A DNA stretch of 64,000 nucleotides. Origin: CBDCNP01 sp965222425 (GTDB lineage: Bacteria; Acidobacteriota; Vicinamibacteria; Marinacidobacterales; DATDRI01). Below are positions 18,128-26,988 of the stretch, in pieces. The stretch lies in contig CBDCTW010000018.1 in NCBI GenBank assembly GCA_965222425.1, positions 372,001-436,000 on the forward strand, read 5' to 3'. How positions within the stretch are numbered: position 1 is the first letter of the stretch; each line of letters opens with the position of its first letter. The position numbers and the translations under genes are program-made. Under the pieces are notes generated by a model. The model was given only the letters and a program-made list of their open reading frames with translations. It did no database searches and was not told the origin of the DNA.

Positions 18128-18955
18128 TTAGTTGGCCATTCCGATCTGGAGTCGCAGCCGATTGATGATTCCTTCGACTCGTTTTCGATCCCTGGCACCC
18201 GGCTTCAGTTTCAGGTATCGGGCGAGCTCCGAAACGCTCTCGAGGGGACGACCGACGCCGGCAAGAAGGATGCCTCTATCGCGGACGTCGTCCGGCGAGT
18301 CGGGGACGAGCAACAGCATACGCTCGACGGCCGCCAGAGCTCGAACGTGCTCGCGGCGATTCACATAGATGCCCTTCAGGTTATTCAGTATTCGGAAAAG
18401 CATCAGCCGGGGCGTAGTGCTTTGTAGCTGCTTGGGGTGAAACTCTAATTTGTCTTTGAAGTTCTGCTTCAACCGCTCCCGACAATCATCGTGAGTCATG
18501 ATCTGACCACGATAGAAAACATCGATCAGGATCTCTCCTTCCTCCGTCGCATGTTTCAACAAGAAGTGACCGGGGAAGCCGACCCCTTGCAGCTCGAAGC
18601 CGACTCGTCTTGCCACCTCTCTGTAGACCGCGGACAAGGTGATAGGAATCCCGATTCGTCGGTCGATCACTTCATTGAGATAACTGTTTCGCGGGTCGTA
18701 GTACTCTTTGTCATCACCTCGGAAACCTTCTTCCTCGAACAACACTTGGTTGAGCCGAGCCAAGGTTTCGTGCGGTCCGGCGTCTACATAGAGACGTTGG
18801 CGAACCCGCTCCGCCAGGTCATCGAGTTTCCCGAGGTAGTCGTCCAGCATCAGGTCCGTATACTCCTCGGCGGCGATGAGGAGGGCGGCGCGATCGATCT
18901 CGATCGCGCCGCCCTCACTCGAGGCGATGCGCGCGAATTCGTCCCGAGCACTCAC
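18128..18955 (-). CDS. SirB1/transglutaminase-like family protein
   Basis: 275 aa. The family core is present: NSYLNEVIDRRIGIPITLSA followed by VGFPGHFLLKH, which supply the degenerate transglutaminase-like fold (Transglut_core2). The C-terminal part (ALAAVERMLLLVPDSPDDVR ... ELARYLKLKP) resembles the TPR-like end of the SirB1/YchA family. Biochemical function is not established. It is divergent from the hydrolase at 19009, with about 50 bp between starts. Confidence 0.82.
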   Translation of the reverse strand: MSARDEFARIASSEGGAIEIDRAALLIAAEEYTDLMLDDYLGKLDDLAERVRQRLYVDAGPHETLARLNQVLFEEEGFRGDDKEYYDPRNSYLNEVIDRRIGIPITLSAVYREVARRVGFELQGVGFPGHFLLKHATEEGEILIDVFYRGQIMTHDDCRERLKQNFKDKLEFHPKQLQSTTPRLMLFRILNNLKGIYVNRREHVRALAAVERMLLLVPDSPDDVRDRGILLAGVGRPLESVSELARYLKLKPGARDRKRVEGIINRLRLQIGMAN

Positions 18956-19008
18956 GGTACACGAGCCTCTGCGGTCCGGGCGTCGGTATTTGACATAATG
19001 AGACTAGG

Positions 19009-19827
19009 ATGAAGACCGCGGGAGCGAAGCGCCCGCTGCTGGTGGCGGTGCTGGCGATTCTCGGCCTGCAGGTGGCCCCATTGATCTTCGAAGAAAAGCT
19101 CATCTACTTTCCGTATCGCGCACACGAGCTGACGCCCTCCGATCTCGGGCTCGCCTTCGAAGAGGTCAGCCTTCAAACTGAGGACGGCGTGCGACTGCAC
19201 GGTTGGTTCTTGCCGGTTCCGGAGGCACGTCGCACCGTGCTCGTCTGTCACGGGAACGCCGGCAACATTTCGCACCGGCTCGACCGAGCGCTTCTCTTGC
19301 AGGCGAAGCTTAAGCTGAGCGTCTTTCTCTTCGACTACCGTGGATACGGGAAGAGTGAGGGGAGTCCCAACGAAGAAGGTACCTACTCGGACGGCCGAGC
19401 GGCGTACCAATTCCTGGACGACCGTGGGCTGGCGCCCGACCAGATCGTTCTCTTTGGTGAGTCGCTGGGTGCGGCGATTGCGGTCCAGTTGGCACTCGAA
19501 AGACCCGCCGCCGCCTTGGTCTTGGAGGCGCCTTTTTCCTCGATTCGAGACATGGCCGCGGCGGCCTATCCTTTTCTCCCTCTTGCCCGGCTCGCACGCA
19601 CACGATACGACAATCTTGCCAAGATCCCGTCCATTGAGGTTCCGCTCCTCATCTTGCATGGGACGCGCGATCGAATCGTACCTTTCGTCCAGGGCGAGCG
19701 CCTTTATGAAGCCGCGCCGCACCCCAAGCGCTTCTTCGCGATTCCTGGAGCCGATCATAACGACACCTTTCTGACCGGAGGCGGGGACTATTGGGCGGTT
19801 TGGGAAGATTTCCTGACCGCTTTGTAG
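19009..19827 (+). CDS. Membrane-anchored alpha/beta hydrolase
   Basis: 272 aa. An N-terminal hydrophobic segment (LLVAVLAILGLQVAPLIF) probably anchors or exports it. Catalytic features are the oxyanion region CHGNAGN, nucleophile elbow GESLG with Ser at about residue 153, acid in HGTRDRIVP and histidine in GADHND. The layout matches the Bem46/ABHD13-like hydrolases. Substrate is unknown. It converges with thiI, the stops being about 37 bp apart. Confidence 0.88.
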   Translation: MKTAGAKRPLLVAVLAILGLQVAPLIFEEKLIYFPYRAHELTPSDLGLAFEEVSLQTEDGVRLHGWFLPVPEARRTVLVCHGNAGNISHRLDRALLLQAKLKLSVFLFDYRGYGKSEGSPNEEGTYSDGRAAYQFLDDRGLAPDQIVLFGESLGAAIAVQLALERPAAALVLEAPFSSIRDMAAAAYPFLPLARLARTRYDNLAKIPSIEVPLLILHGTRDRIVPFVQGERLYEAAPHPKRFFAIPGADHNDTFLTGGGDYWAVWEDFLTAL

Positions 19828-19863
19828 CATCACTCACAACATCACTTGAGTTGGGGGACTCCA

Positions 19864-21048
19864 TCACGATGCTTGTAGTGCTTGAGCGGCGGCGGGGAAA
19901 CTGAAGCGCGCCTCCTCCGCCTCTCGCACCGCGGTCTGGACCAGCTCCTCCACGTCCAACTTTTGCTCGGCTGCGATCACCTCATCCAGTCGACTACGAG
20001 TCGCAGGATGAGTAGGAATGAAGAGCTGACAACAATCCTCGTCGGGAAGGATGGAGATCTCATAGGTGCCGATCTCTCGAGCCTGGGTTGTGATCTCGGC
20101 CTTGTCCATTCCGATTAGGGGGCGCAGTATCGGAAGATCCGCCGCCTCCTCGATGACTGCCAAGTTCTCCAGGGTTTGCGAGGCGACCTGCCCCAGGCTT
20201 TCGCCAGTAACCAGGGCCCGAGCATGCCGATGTCTCGCAAGCTCGGTCGCGATCCTCATCATGGACCGGCGGTAGAGCACCACTCGCAACGGAGTGGGGG
20301 CGGCGAGCATGATCTGGCGCTGCAGGTTCCCGAAGGCGACGAGGTAAAGTCGCGAACGGTACTGATAGCGCGTCAGAACATCGAGGACCTCCTTCACTTT
20401 TTGCTGCGAGGCTCTCGAGAGAAAAGGCACGCTGTGGAAGTGAATGAAATCTACGCGGCAGCCTCTTTTCATCATTCGGTAGGCCGCCACCGGCGAGTCG
20501 ATGCCGCCGGAAAGGAGTGCCGATACCCGACCCGCGGTGCCAACCGGTACGCCCTGCAGGCCCTGGAATTTTTCGATATGGAACAGCGCCTCCCGATGAA
20601 GGATCTCGATGTAGACCGTCAACTCGGGTGACTTCAAGTCGACCCGAGCCCTGCTGGCCTCCTTGACCCGAGCCCCGACCTCTCGATCGATTTCCATCGA
20701 GTTGAGGCTGAACCCCTTGTACGCTCGACGGGTCGTAATGCGGAACGACTCGAAACGCTTGTCGGCGACCACTCGCACTACTTCGTCGGCGATGGTCCCG
20801 ATGTCGAGCTCCACTCGATGGGTGGGCGAGAAATTGGCGATCCCTACTACTTGGGCAAGCCGTTCTCGGAGGCGCGGCCAAGCCGCCTCGTCGGTGAGCT
20901 CGATCATCAACCGGCCTGGAAGAGCCACGACTCGTTTCAGAGGTAAGTCCGCGCCGGCTCTTTCGATGTTGCGCACCAGCCGGTTGATGAAGAACGGTCG
21001 ATTCCTCCCTTTTAGAGCAATCTCGTGGTAGTGAACGACCGCGAACAT
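19864..21048 (-). CDS. thiI: tRNA 4-thiouridine synthase ThiI (no rhodanese domain)
   Basis: About 394 aa from MFAVVHYHEIALKG; an upstream GTG at 21069 overlapping the preceding stop is possible. Domains: N-terminal ferredoxin-like region, THUMP domain (about residues 60-165), and PP-loop pyrophosphatase with SALLSGGIDSPVAAYRM. The C-terminal rhodanese domain of E. coli ThiI is absent, as in many bacteria. DEDCCQLF supplies a Cys-Cys pair. It activates tRNA uridine-8 for thiolation and can serve thiazole synthesis. It lies directly downstream of the cobalamin adenosyltransferase gene. Confidence 0.94.
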   Translation of the reverse strand: MFAVVHYHEIALKGRNRPFFINRLVRNIERAGADLPLKRVVALPGRLMIELTDEAAWPRLRERLAQVVGIANFSPTHRVELDIGTIADEVVRVVADKRFESFRITTRRAYKGFSLNSMEIDREVGARVKEASRARVDLKSPELTVYIEILHREALFHIEKFQGLQGVPVGTAGRVSALLSGGIDSPVAAYRMMKRGCRVDFIHFHSVPFLSRASQQKVKEVLDVLTRYQYRSRLYLVAFGNLQRQIMLAAPTPLRVVLYRRSMMRIATELARHRHARALVTGESLGQVASQTLENLAVIEEAADLPILRPLIGMDKAEITTQAREIGTYEISILPDEDCCQLFIPTHPATRSRLDEVIAAEQKLDVEELVQTAVREAEEARFSFPAAAQALQAS

Positions 21049-21062
21049 CGGCTTGCTGCCTT

Positions 21063-21602
21063 CTACCACGGCTTCTCTTCCACACCACGATCTTGGTTCT
21101 CGAAACGAGCCAAGACGAACAGGAGGTCGGAGAGCCGGTTGAGGTAGGGAATCACCGACTCTGCCACGGGCTCCAAGGACGCCAACGCCACGACCTTACG
21201 CTCGGCGCGCCGGCAAACGGAACGTGCCTGGTGGAGGAGCGATCCGCCCGGGCTTCCTCCGGGAAGGATGAACTGCGTAAGGTCCGGAAGTCGAGAATCG
21301 AATCTATCGATGGTTTCTTCCAGTCGATGCACGTCCTCGAGATCTAGGGAAATCTTGTCGTTCTTCCCGCCGGCTCTGGTCGGATTGGCGAGTAACGCTC
21401 CCACCGAGAAAAGATCCCGTTGGATTTGTTCCAATACCGATCCGATCTCCGTATTGGATACGTTGGCCGCCGTGGTTCCCAGAGAAGCGTTCAACTCGTC
21501 CACCTCTCCGTAGGCGTCCACCCGTAGATCGGCCTTGGAGACTCGCATCCCTCCCAGCAAACCGGTATCTCCGGCGTCTCCGGTTTTAGTGTAGATTTTC
21601 AT
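21063..21602 (-). CDS. Cob(I)alamin adenosyltransferase, PduO type
   Basis: 179 aa. The ATP-binding N-terminus KIYTKTGDAGDTGLLGG, the YGEVDELNA segment, and the C-terminal helix with RAERKVVALA and LNRLSDLLFVLAR are diagnostic. It adenosylates cob(I)alamin to form coenzyme B12. It overlaps the ygfZ stop by 4 nt. The microcompartment genes at 57.8-60 kb are far away, so this need not serve them. Confidence 0.95.
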   Translation of the reverse strand: MKIYTKTGDAGDTGLLGGMRVSKADLRVDAYGEVDELNASLGTTAANVSNTEIGSVLEQIQRDLFSVGALLANPTRAGGKNDKISLDLEDVHRLEETIDRFDSRLPDLTQFILPGGSPGGSLLHQARSVCRRAERKVVALASLEPVAESVIPYLNRLSDLLFVLARFENQDRGVEEKPW

Positions 21603-22714
21603 GGCGAACCGACAAAAGGAAGGTCGGTCACTTGCGCGCTGAAAACTTGATCTTCGCTATGGATGGAGAGCGGAGTTCCGGGAGCGAAGCTATTCCGTTT
21701 GACGTAACCGAGGGCGATCGGACGCCCCAAACTGGCCGAGAATGCCGCGCTCGTCACCTGCCCCACTTGTCCGTTTTGTCCAGCGTCGCTTGGCGACTCA
21801 AAGATTGCGTCACCCGACCGAGGGACGCGTGAATCGGATACCTGGATGCCGACGAGCTTTCGATTCAAGTGGCCGCGGTGAGCGAGCCGCACCACGTACT
21901 CCTGGCCGAGGTAGCAACCTTTGGTGAAACTGATAGCCTCGTCTAAGCCGGCCTCCAAGGGGAAGTGAGACTCGTCCATATCCACTCCGAACAGTGGAAT
22001 TCCAGCTTCGATTCGACGGATCTCCAACGCTTGCCATCCGGCGGGGCGAAGACCGAGCGGTTCACCGGTGGCAAGGAGCTTGTTCAGTAGCCAAGCGGCA
22101 TCTTTTGGTGCCACCGCGATGTCGAAACTCTGACCCGGACCATGCGGTGTTGCGCTGATCCGGGCCTTGCGGCCCGCGAGGGTCGTCTGCGTGAAGTGGA
22201 ACGGCGTTAGCTCGCTCAACCCTTGGTCCCATACCTGCGAGAGTAGCTCCGACGAGCGAGGCCCTTGGAGCGACAAACGAGCCTCATCGTCGCTGGTGTC
22301 CCTCAAGTCGACGTCCTCGGAGATGATGTAGTGAGAGAGGGCTTCGGTTACAGGAGTTAAAGCGCCCGGCTCCATTTCTAACAAGATCGCATCGTCGAGC
22401 TGGTAAACGAACAAGTCCGAAACCAGCTTGCCGAGCCGGGTCAGCAAGGCCGCGTGTAATCCGTCTCCAGGCTCGAGGCTCTTCAAATCGTTGGTCAGCA
22501 TGTTTTGCAGGAAGCTCACTCGATCGTTTCCGGTGACACGCAAGTGCGCACGGTAAGAGCGGTCCCCGACGACGGCCGCCTCGCACGCGGCACGATACTC
22601 ATCGTCGACGCCCGAGAACTCATCCGGTACCTCGTTTCCTCGGTGGACGGCGAATCGCGCACCGGCGGCAGCGAGAGCATCCCGAATCGCCGATGGCTTG
22701 GAATTGATTGGCAA
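21599..22714 (-). CDS. ygfZ: YgfZ/GcvT folate-binding protein
   Basis: 371 aa. The family signature KGCYLGQE is present (KGCYLGQEYVVRLAHRGHL), with the aminomethyltransferase-like fold upstream (VSFLQNMLTNDLKSL, LSLQGPRSSELL). YgfZ homologues use folate to help maintain or repair some iron-sulfur enzymes. It is the first gene of a ygfZ-adenosyltransferase-thiI unit and is divergent from the receiver gene across a palindromic promoter region. Confidence 0.92.
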   Translation of the reverse strand: MPINSKPSAIRDALAAAGARFAVHRGNEVPDEFSGVDDEYRAACEAAVVGDRSYRAHLRVTGNDRVSFLQNMLTNDLKSLEPGDGLHAALLTRLGKLVSDLFVYQLDDAILLEMEPGALTPVTEALSHYIISEDVDLRDTSDDEARLSLQGPRSSELLSQVWDQGLSELTPFHFTQTTLAGRKARISATPHGPGQSFDIAVAPKDAAWLLNKLLATGEPLGLRPAGWQALEIRRIEAGIPLFGVDMDESHFPLEAGLDEAISFTKGCYLGQEYVVRLAHRGHLNRKLVGIQVSDSRVPRSGDAIFESPSDAGQNGQVGQVTSAAFSASLGRPIALGYVKRNSFAPGTPLSIHSEDQVFSAQVTDLPFVGSP

Positions 22715-22731
22715 GATATCCTCTACTTGGT

Positions 22732-22749
22732 GGACTATTATAATAGTCC
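22732..22749. promoter_or_regulatory. 18-bp perfect palindrome with -10-like core between divergent genes
   Basis: GGACTATTA followed by TAATAGTCC is a perfect palindrome between ygfZ (minus, start 22714) and the receiver-like gene (plus, start 22765). Its centre contains TATAAT (22739-22744), readable as a -10 on either strand. It could be a bidirectional promoter, an operator, or both. Confidence 0.5.
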
Positions 22750-22764
22750 CGGAAGGAGGCTGCC

Positions 22765-23118
22765 ATGTCTCGGAGAGTATTGGCCGCGGTCAACAATCTA
22801 TTTTTCGTAGCAAAGCTGCAGTCTGCGGCCAAACAAGCGTCCGTCGAATTGACGTTCGCCTCCTCGGAGGACGACCTGTTGGAGAAAGCTCGAGGCGGCG
22901 CGGAGTTGGTTGTTCTCGACCTCGGTGATCACGATATGGACGCAGTGGAAGCGATCAAAAAACTACAAGCGTCCCCCGAGACAGCCAACGTGCCGATGCT
23001 GGGTTTCGTGCGCCACACCGATCCGGACCGCGCGGAGCAGGCGCGTCAAGCGGGATGTGAAAAAGTCATGGCTCGATCGGAGTTCAGCGCTCAACTGGTC
23101 AAACTTTTGCGCGGCTAG
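22765..23118 (+). CDS. Degenerate response-regulator receiver domain
   Basis: 117 aa, a single receiver-like fold. AAVNNLFF occupies the place of the usual acidic pair after strand 1, so Mg binding is probably lost. VVLDLGD keeps an aspartate at the phosphoacceptor site, but the lysine loop is altered (KVMARSEF). GFVRHTDPDRAEQARQAGC matches strand 4/helix 4. It may work as a phosphorylation-independent pseudo-receiver. A ribosome binding site GGAGG precedes the ATG. No kinase is adjacent. Confidence 0.75.
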   Translation: MSRRVLAAVNNLFFVAKLQSAAKQASVELTFASSEDDLLEKARGGAELVVLDLGDHDMDAVEAIKKLQASPETANVPMLGFVRHTDPDRAEQARQAGCEKVMARSEFSAQLVKLLRG

Positions 23119-23141
23119 CAGCGCGTCCGTCAGATTGTGTC

Positions 23142-23405
23142 GGGCGCCAAAATAGGAAGTTGCTAGTAATCAGCCTAGCCAGACGCCGGGCGCCAAACTA
23201 GGGCGGTGCTGAGCAGCAAGGTGGCAAGGCGCGCTCCCATAGCGTGCTGGACGCCAAAATAGCCGGTTGCCAACGGCGGACCTCGCCAGGCGCCCATGAT
23301 ATACTCATTCGCTTTTGCGGGACGATCTCGATGCCAGACGCGGCCGTCAGATTGTGCTGGACGCCAAAATACGCGGTTGCCAATAGCGGAACTCGCCAGG
23401 CGTCT
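23142..23405 (+). repeat. Tandem cluster of four palindromic repeat units
   Basis: Four 46-48 bp units of the dispersed family lie at about 23142-23187, 23188-23235, 23249-23295 and 23359-23405. Typical units begin (G)GACGCCAAAATA, carry GGTTGCCA in the middle and end TCGCCAGGCG. Units 1 and 4 are also preceded by the shared sequence CGTCAGATTGTG. The second unit is degenerate. The array ends 15 bp before the next gene. There is no CRISPR-like repeat/spacer regularity. Confidence 0.8.
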
Positions 23406-23419
23406 CTAGGGAGCTGAAG

Positions 23420-24688
23420 ATGGATTTTCCTCTGGATTACGTACGCGGATGCTTTCCGACCGTTGGTAGCTCGGACTTCGTTTTTTTCGACAACGCCGCC
23501 GGCGCGCAAGTACCACAGACCGTCGTCGACGCGGTAGCGGGTCATCTTACCAGCCACAACGTGCAACGGGGTGGCCGCTATCGCTTCTCTGAAGAAGTAG
23601 ACGAGGCCGTGTGGCAGGCTCGCGAGAGCGTCGCGGCGTTCCTGAATGCTTATGAGACAGAGGAAGTAGTATTCGGGCTCAACGCCACGGGATTCGTTCG
23701 GCTCGTCAGCCTCGCTCTCGGGGAGTTGCTGAAACCTGGCGACGAGGTCGTCGTGACCGAGCTCGATCATGAAGCCAACATTGCTCCCTGGCTGGCACTG
23801 CAAGAAGCGCGCGGCATCAAGGTCAAGTATTGGCCGGTGGAGGCAGATGCGCGCTTGGATATCGAGAAGCTAGAGGCCATCCTGACCGATCGCACCCGCC
23901 TCGTCGCGGTCACCAAGGCGTCGAACGCCACCGGCTCTATCGTCGAGCTCATCCCCATCGCGGAGCGAATACATGCCCTTAAAGGCTACCTTTTTGTGGA
24001 CTCGGTTCACTTCGCGCCCCACGGTCCTATCGATGTCCGTTTCTTCGGTTGTGATTTTCTGGTTTGCTCCGGCTACAAGATCTTTGGTCCCCACATGGGC
24101 TTTCTTTGGGGCCGGCGAGAGCTTTTAGACTCGCTTCCCACTTTTCACGAGTACTTCGTGGAGGACAAGGCTCCGGATAAGTTCGAAGTCGGGACCTTTA
24201 GCTACGAGGCCGTTGCCGGCATGAATGCTGCCATCAGCTACGTCGAGGAACTGGGTCGGCGCTCCAAAGACATGCCGTTGGCGCCCGCCGATGCGGTGGG
24301 CCGGCGAGGGGATCTCCGTCGGGGCATGCAGGCCATCCGTCACTACGAGCGCACGCTTACCGCGCACCTTCTCACGAAAGCCGCCAAAGTTCCCGGGTTG
24401 ACTGTCCACGGAATCGAAGGGCCGAATTACGACGCGCTGCGTACCCCGACACTATGCTTCAGCTTGCACGGAGTGGCGCCCGCCGATGTGTCCCGCCAGC
24501 TTGCCCAGCGGGGGATCTCGGTCCGCGATGGGCACCAGTACTGCCCGCGTCTCATGCGGGCGCTCGGTCTTTCCGAAGAGGAGGGTGCAGTTCGCGCCTC
24601 ACTGGTCCATTACAATACGGTCGAAGAAGTGAACGTCTTTACGGAAGCGCTCGAGAAAATCGCGACGACCGCGAAAGTATCCAGGTGA
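23420..24688 (+). CDS. Cysteine desulfurase-like PLP enzyme
   Basis: 422 aa, class V aminotransferase fold. FFDNAAGAQVPQTVVDA at the N-terminus matches the divergent SufS/CsdA-like subfamily. TELDHEANIAPWLAL, FVDSVHFAPHG and the PLP lysine in CSGYKIFGPHMGFLWG are clear. The active-site cysteine of true desulfurases sits in a RxGHxC motif; here the segment is RDGHQYC, so the cysteine is displaced by one residue, and desulfurase activity is uncertain. The ribosome binding site (AGGGAG) lies between the repeat array and the ATG. No Suf or Isc scaffold genes are nearby. Confidence 0.85.
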   Translation: MDFPLDYVRGCFPTVGSSDFVFFDNAAGAQVPQTVVDAVAGHLTSHNVQRGGRYRFSEEVDEAVWQARESVAAFLNAYETEEVVFGLNATGFVRLVSLALGELLKPGDEVVVTELDHEANIAPWLALQEARGIKVKYWPVEADARLDIEKLEAILTDRTRLVAVTKASNATGSIVELIPIAERIHALKGYLFVDSVHFAPHGPIDVRFFGCDFLVCSGYKIFGPHMGFLWGRRELLDSLPTFHEYFVEDKAPDKFEVGTFSYEAVAGMNAAISYVEELGRRSKDMPLAPADAVGRRGDLRRGMQAIRHYERTLTAHLLTKAAKVPGLTVHGIEGPNYDALRTPTLCFSLHGVAPADVSRQLAQRGISVRDGHQYCPRLMRALGLSEEEGAVRASLVHYNTVEEVNVFTEALEKIATTAKVSR

Positions 24689-24742
24689 CGCACCCCGAAT
24701 GCAGGCCTACCTGCATAGCCTGAAGAAAATCGACCAAGACTA

Positions 24743-25117
24743 TTGAAGCTAATTGGGGACCCGCTATTTCCGGTACTGGTCGTCAAGAAGCTCAAGCGAG
24801 CCGGCCACGACGCGGTTCACGCCGTCGAGATCGGTGCCGGAGATCTTCCTCTGACCGAGATATTGAAGCTGGCCCTTTTGGAGAATCGCGTGGTACTCAC
24901 GCGAAATCAACGACTGGCTCGACTGGTGGAATCCAAGCCGGGATCGTGGCCATCGCTTGTTCTGTTGAAGCTCAAAGGAGGAAGCTCGGACTCGATGAGC
25001 CGCCTTCTCATCAAGTTGCTCGCCCTTTTCGATGAAGACCTTACTAGCGGAGCGGTCGTGATCGCGAACGAGGGCCAGACCGTACTGAGAAAGTTCATGC
25101 CGCGCCCTGAGGCTTAA
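24743..25117 (+). CDS. DUF5615 PIN-like protein, probably degenerate
   Basis: 124 aa, TTG start. The opening MKLIGDPLFPVLVVKKLKRA followed by GHDAVHAVEIGAGDLPLTE resembles DUF5615 PIN-like nucleases, which usually begin MKLLLDENLS. The second conserved acidic site, normally LTRD, reads VLTRNQRLARL, so a catalytic aspartate seems lost. No DUF433-type antitoxin lies next to it. Its stop overlaps a possible lysA start (TAATG). It may be an inactivated toxin-like remnant or a repurposed protein. Confidence 0.55.
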   Translation: MKLIGDPLFPVLVVKKLKRAGHDAVHAVEIGAGDLPLTEILKLALLENRVVLTRNQRLARLVESKPGSWPSLVLLKLKGGSSDSMSRLLIKLLALFDEDLTSGAVVIANEGQTVLRKFMPRPEA

Positions 25118-25173
25118 TGCCCGAGCGTCACTTGCGTCTTGCCCTTTCAGGGAAGAAGGAACAAGCATCAGGC

Positions 25174-26430
25174 ATGTCGAGTCAACAGTTCTACCTTCGC
25201 GAGGGCAAACTCCATTGCGAGGACTGCTCACTGGAGCGGATCGCATCGTCGATGGCGACTCCCTTCTACGTCTACAGCACCCGCGAATTGGTGGAGAGGT
25301 TTCGAAGCCTCGATAGTGCCTTCGCCGCTCAGCCCCATCTCCTTTGCTACGCCCTCAAGGCGAATTCCCAACCAGCCTTGCTTCGCTTACTGGTCGCAGA
25401 AGGGGCAGGCGCGGAAGTCGTATCCGGCGCGGAGCTCGCGCTGGCTCTCAAAGTCGGGTTTCCCGCCGAGCAGATCGTGTTCTCCGGCGTCGGCAAGGCG
25501 GAATGGGAGCTCGAGGCCGGGCTCCAAGCTGACATCCTGCTCTTTCACATCGAGTCCGAGGGTGAGGTTGCTCTTCTCGATCGTCTAGCGCATAGGGCCG
25601 ACCGCCGGGCGCGCGTGAGCATTCGCGTCAATCCCGACATCGATGCTGGGACCCATCCCCACATCGCGACGGGCGTGCGAACCGCCAAGTTCGGGCTGGA
25701 TTTGGATACGGCGATGGCGCTGTATCGCCGACATGAGGAGTTTACGAACTTGGAGTTTTGCGGGATCCACACCCACATCGGTTCGCAAATTACCACCTTG
25801 CACCCGTTGGGTGAAGCCGCGCGAACGCTGGCGAAGGCGATCGTTGAGCTGAAGGCGGACGGGGTGACGATTACACAGGTAGACATCGGGGGAGGACTCG
25901 GTATCGCGTATGGCGAGGAGCCGGCCCCCGAGTTCAGCGCGTATGCGCAGGAAGTGCTTCCCTGGCTTACCGGCACCGGGGCTCGCGTAATCGTCGAGCC
26001 GGGACGTGCCCTCCTCGGTCCGGTGGGCGCGTTCGTCGTCAAGGTCCTATACGTGAAGCGGGTTCATGATAGAAGCTTTGTCGTGGTCGACGCGGGCATG
26101 AACGACCTGCTGCGGCCTGCACTCTACGATGCCTATCACCGCATCGTGCCGATCGAGCCGCGCCAGGGTGCGCGCGAGACGGTCGACGTCGTGGGGGCGG
26201 TCTGCGAGACGGCGGACACATTCGGGCGCGATCGGCTACTGGTCGACCCTCGGCCCGGCGATCTCTTGGCGATCTTAGACGCCGGCGCCTACGGCTACGC
26301 GATGAGCTCCAATTACAACTTGCGTCCCCGTCCGGCGGAAGTGCTGGTCGACGGTGGCGAGTTTCGTGTCGTGCGTGAAGCCGAGAACACGGAGGATCTT
26401 CTGGCCCGTGAGCTTGGGGAAGAGTCGTGA
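25174..26430 (+). CDS. lysA: Diaminopimelate decarboxylase
   Basis: About 418 aa from MSSQQFYLREGKLHCED; ATG at 25117, overlapping the previous stop, would add 19 residues. It is a PLP-dependent fold-III decarboxylase: PLP lysine in CYALKANSQPALL, the HTHIGSQ motif, GGGLGIAY phosphate loop, EPGRALLG and the cross-dimer motif CETADTFGRDR. It catalyses the last step of lysine synthesis. A GTGA overlap joins it to the downstream membrane gene. Identification is firm; the start is uncertain. Confidence 0.95.
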   Translation: MSSQQFYLREGKLHCEDCSLERIASSMATPFYVYSTRELVERFRSLDSAFAAQPHLLCYALKANSQPALLRLLVAEGAGAEVVSGAELALALKVGFPAEQIVFSGVGKAEWELEAGLQADILLFHIESEGEVALLDRLAHRADRRARVSIRVNPDIDAGTHPHIATGVRTAKFGLDLDTAMALYRRHEEFTNLEFCGIHTHIGSQITTLHPLGEAARTLAKAIVELKADGVTITQVDIGGGLGIAYGEEPAPEFSAYAQEVLPWLTGTGARVIVEPGRALLGPVGAFVVKVLYVKRVHDRSFVVVDAGMNDLLRPALYDAYHRIVPIEPRQGARETVDVVGAVCETADTFGRDRLLVDPRPGDLLAILDAGAYGYAMSSNYNLRPRPAEVLVDGGEFRVVREAENTEDLLARELGEES

Positions 26431-26975
26431 GCCACACTCGATGGGCGGCGCTAGCTCTCGTAATGACGGCGGTAGTCGTCTCGGTGCTTCGGTTTCTCAC
26501 CGGCGAAGGTTCAATGGACGCAGTTCTCAGAGTGGTAAAACAGATCTTGATTTTTTGGCCGATCCAGGGAGCCTTGATTCGATTCCTCGGCGGAGCTCGC
26601 CCTTACCGGAGCGCTCTGGCCGCCAACTCGTCATCGGAGCTCATCGGTTTGGGATTTTCCCTCACCGCGTTGGGTGTTCCATGGCCGGGGCTCGTCGCGA
26701 GCTTCTTTTTGTCTAGCGGCTTCGAGGGATTGAGCTTCACCGCGCTAGGCACGGCCGCCCCGAAAACCAGTTTCAGCATGGCCGCCTATGTCAATTTCTT
26801 CGTCCACCTTCTAATGGCCGGGATCTTTCTGTGCTGGCCGGAGGTGCTATCCGTACAGCTGGAGTCGCGACCGCTGGTGGGGGTGACGATCATCCTGCTA
26901 TCGTTTGTGGTGTTCATTCTTCCCATATTCGTCGTTTCGCGCGCCATGCCGCCTCGTGAAGCGGAGAAGTCATAA
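26427..26975 (+). CDS. Uncharacterised inner-membrane protein
   Basis: 182 aa with about four hydrophobic segments: residues about 8-24, 65-90 (LIGLGFSLTALGVPWPGLVA), 115-137 (VNFFVHLLMAGIFLCW) and 150-172. The GTG start overlaps the lysA stop by 4 nt, so it is likely co-translated with lysA. No family was recognised. Lysine or precursor transport is a guess from position only. Confidence 0.7.
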   Translation: MSHTRWAALALVMTAVVVSVLRFLTGEGSMDAVLRVVKQILIFWPIQGALIRFLGGARPYRSALAANSSSELIGLGFSLTALGVPWPGLVASFFLSSGFEGLSFTALGTAAPKTSFSMAAYVNFFVHLLMAGIFLCWPEVLSVQLESRPLVGVTIILLSFVVFILPIFVVSRAMPPREAEKS

Positions 26976-26988
26976 TGACGGAGTCTAG

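Noticed and set aside
23142..23405. CRISPR array
   Set aside because: Units are themselves palindromic and separated by 0-63 bp of irregular sequence; there are no uniform spacers or cas genes.
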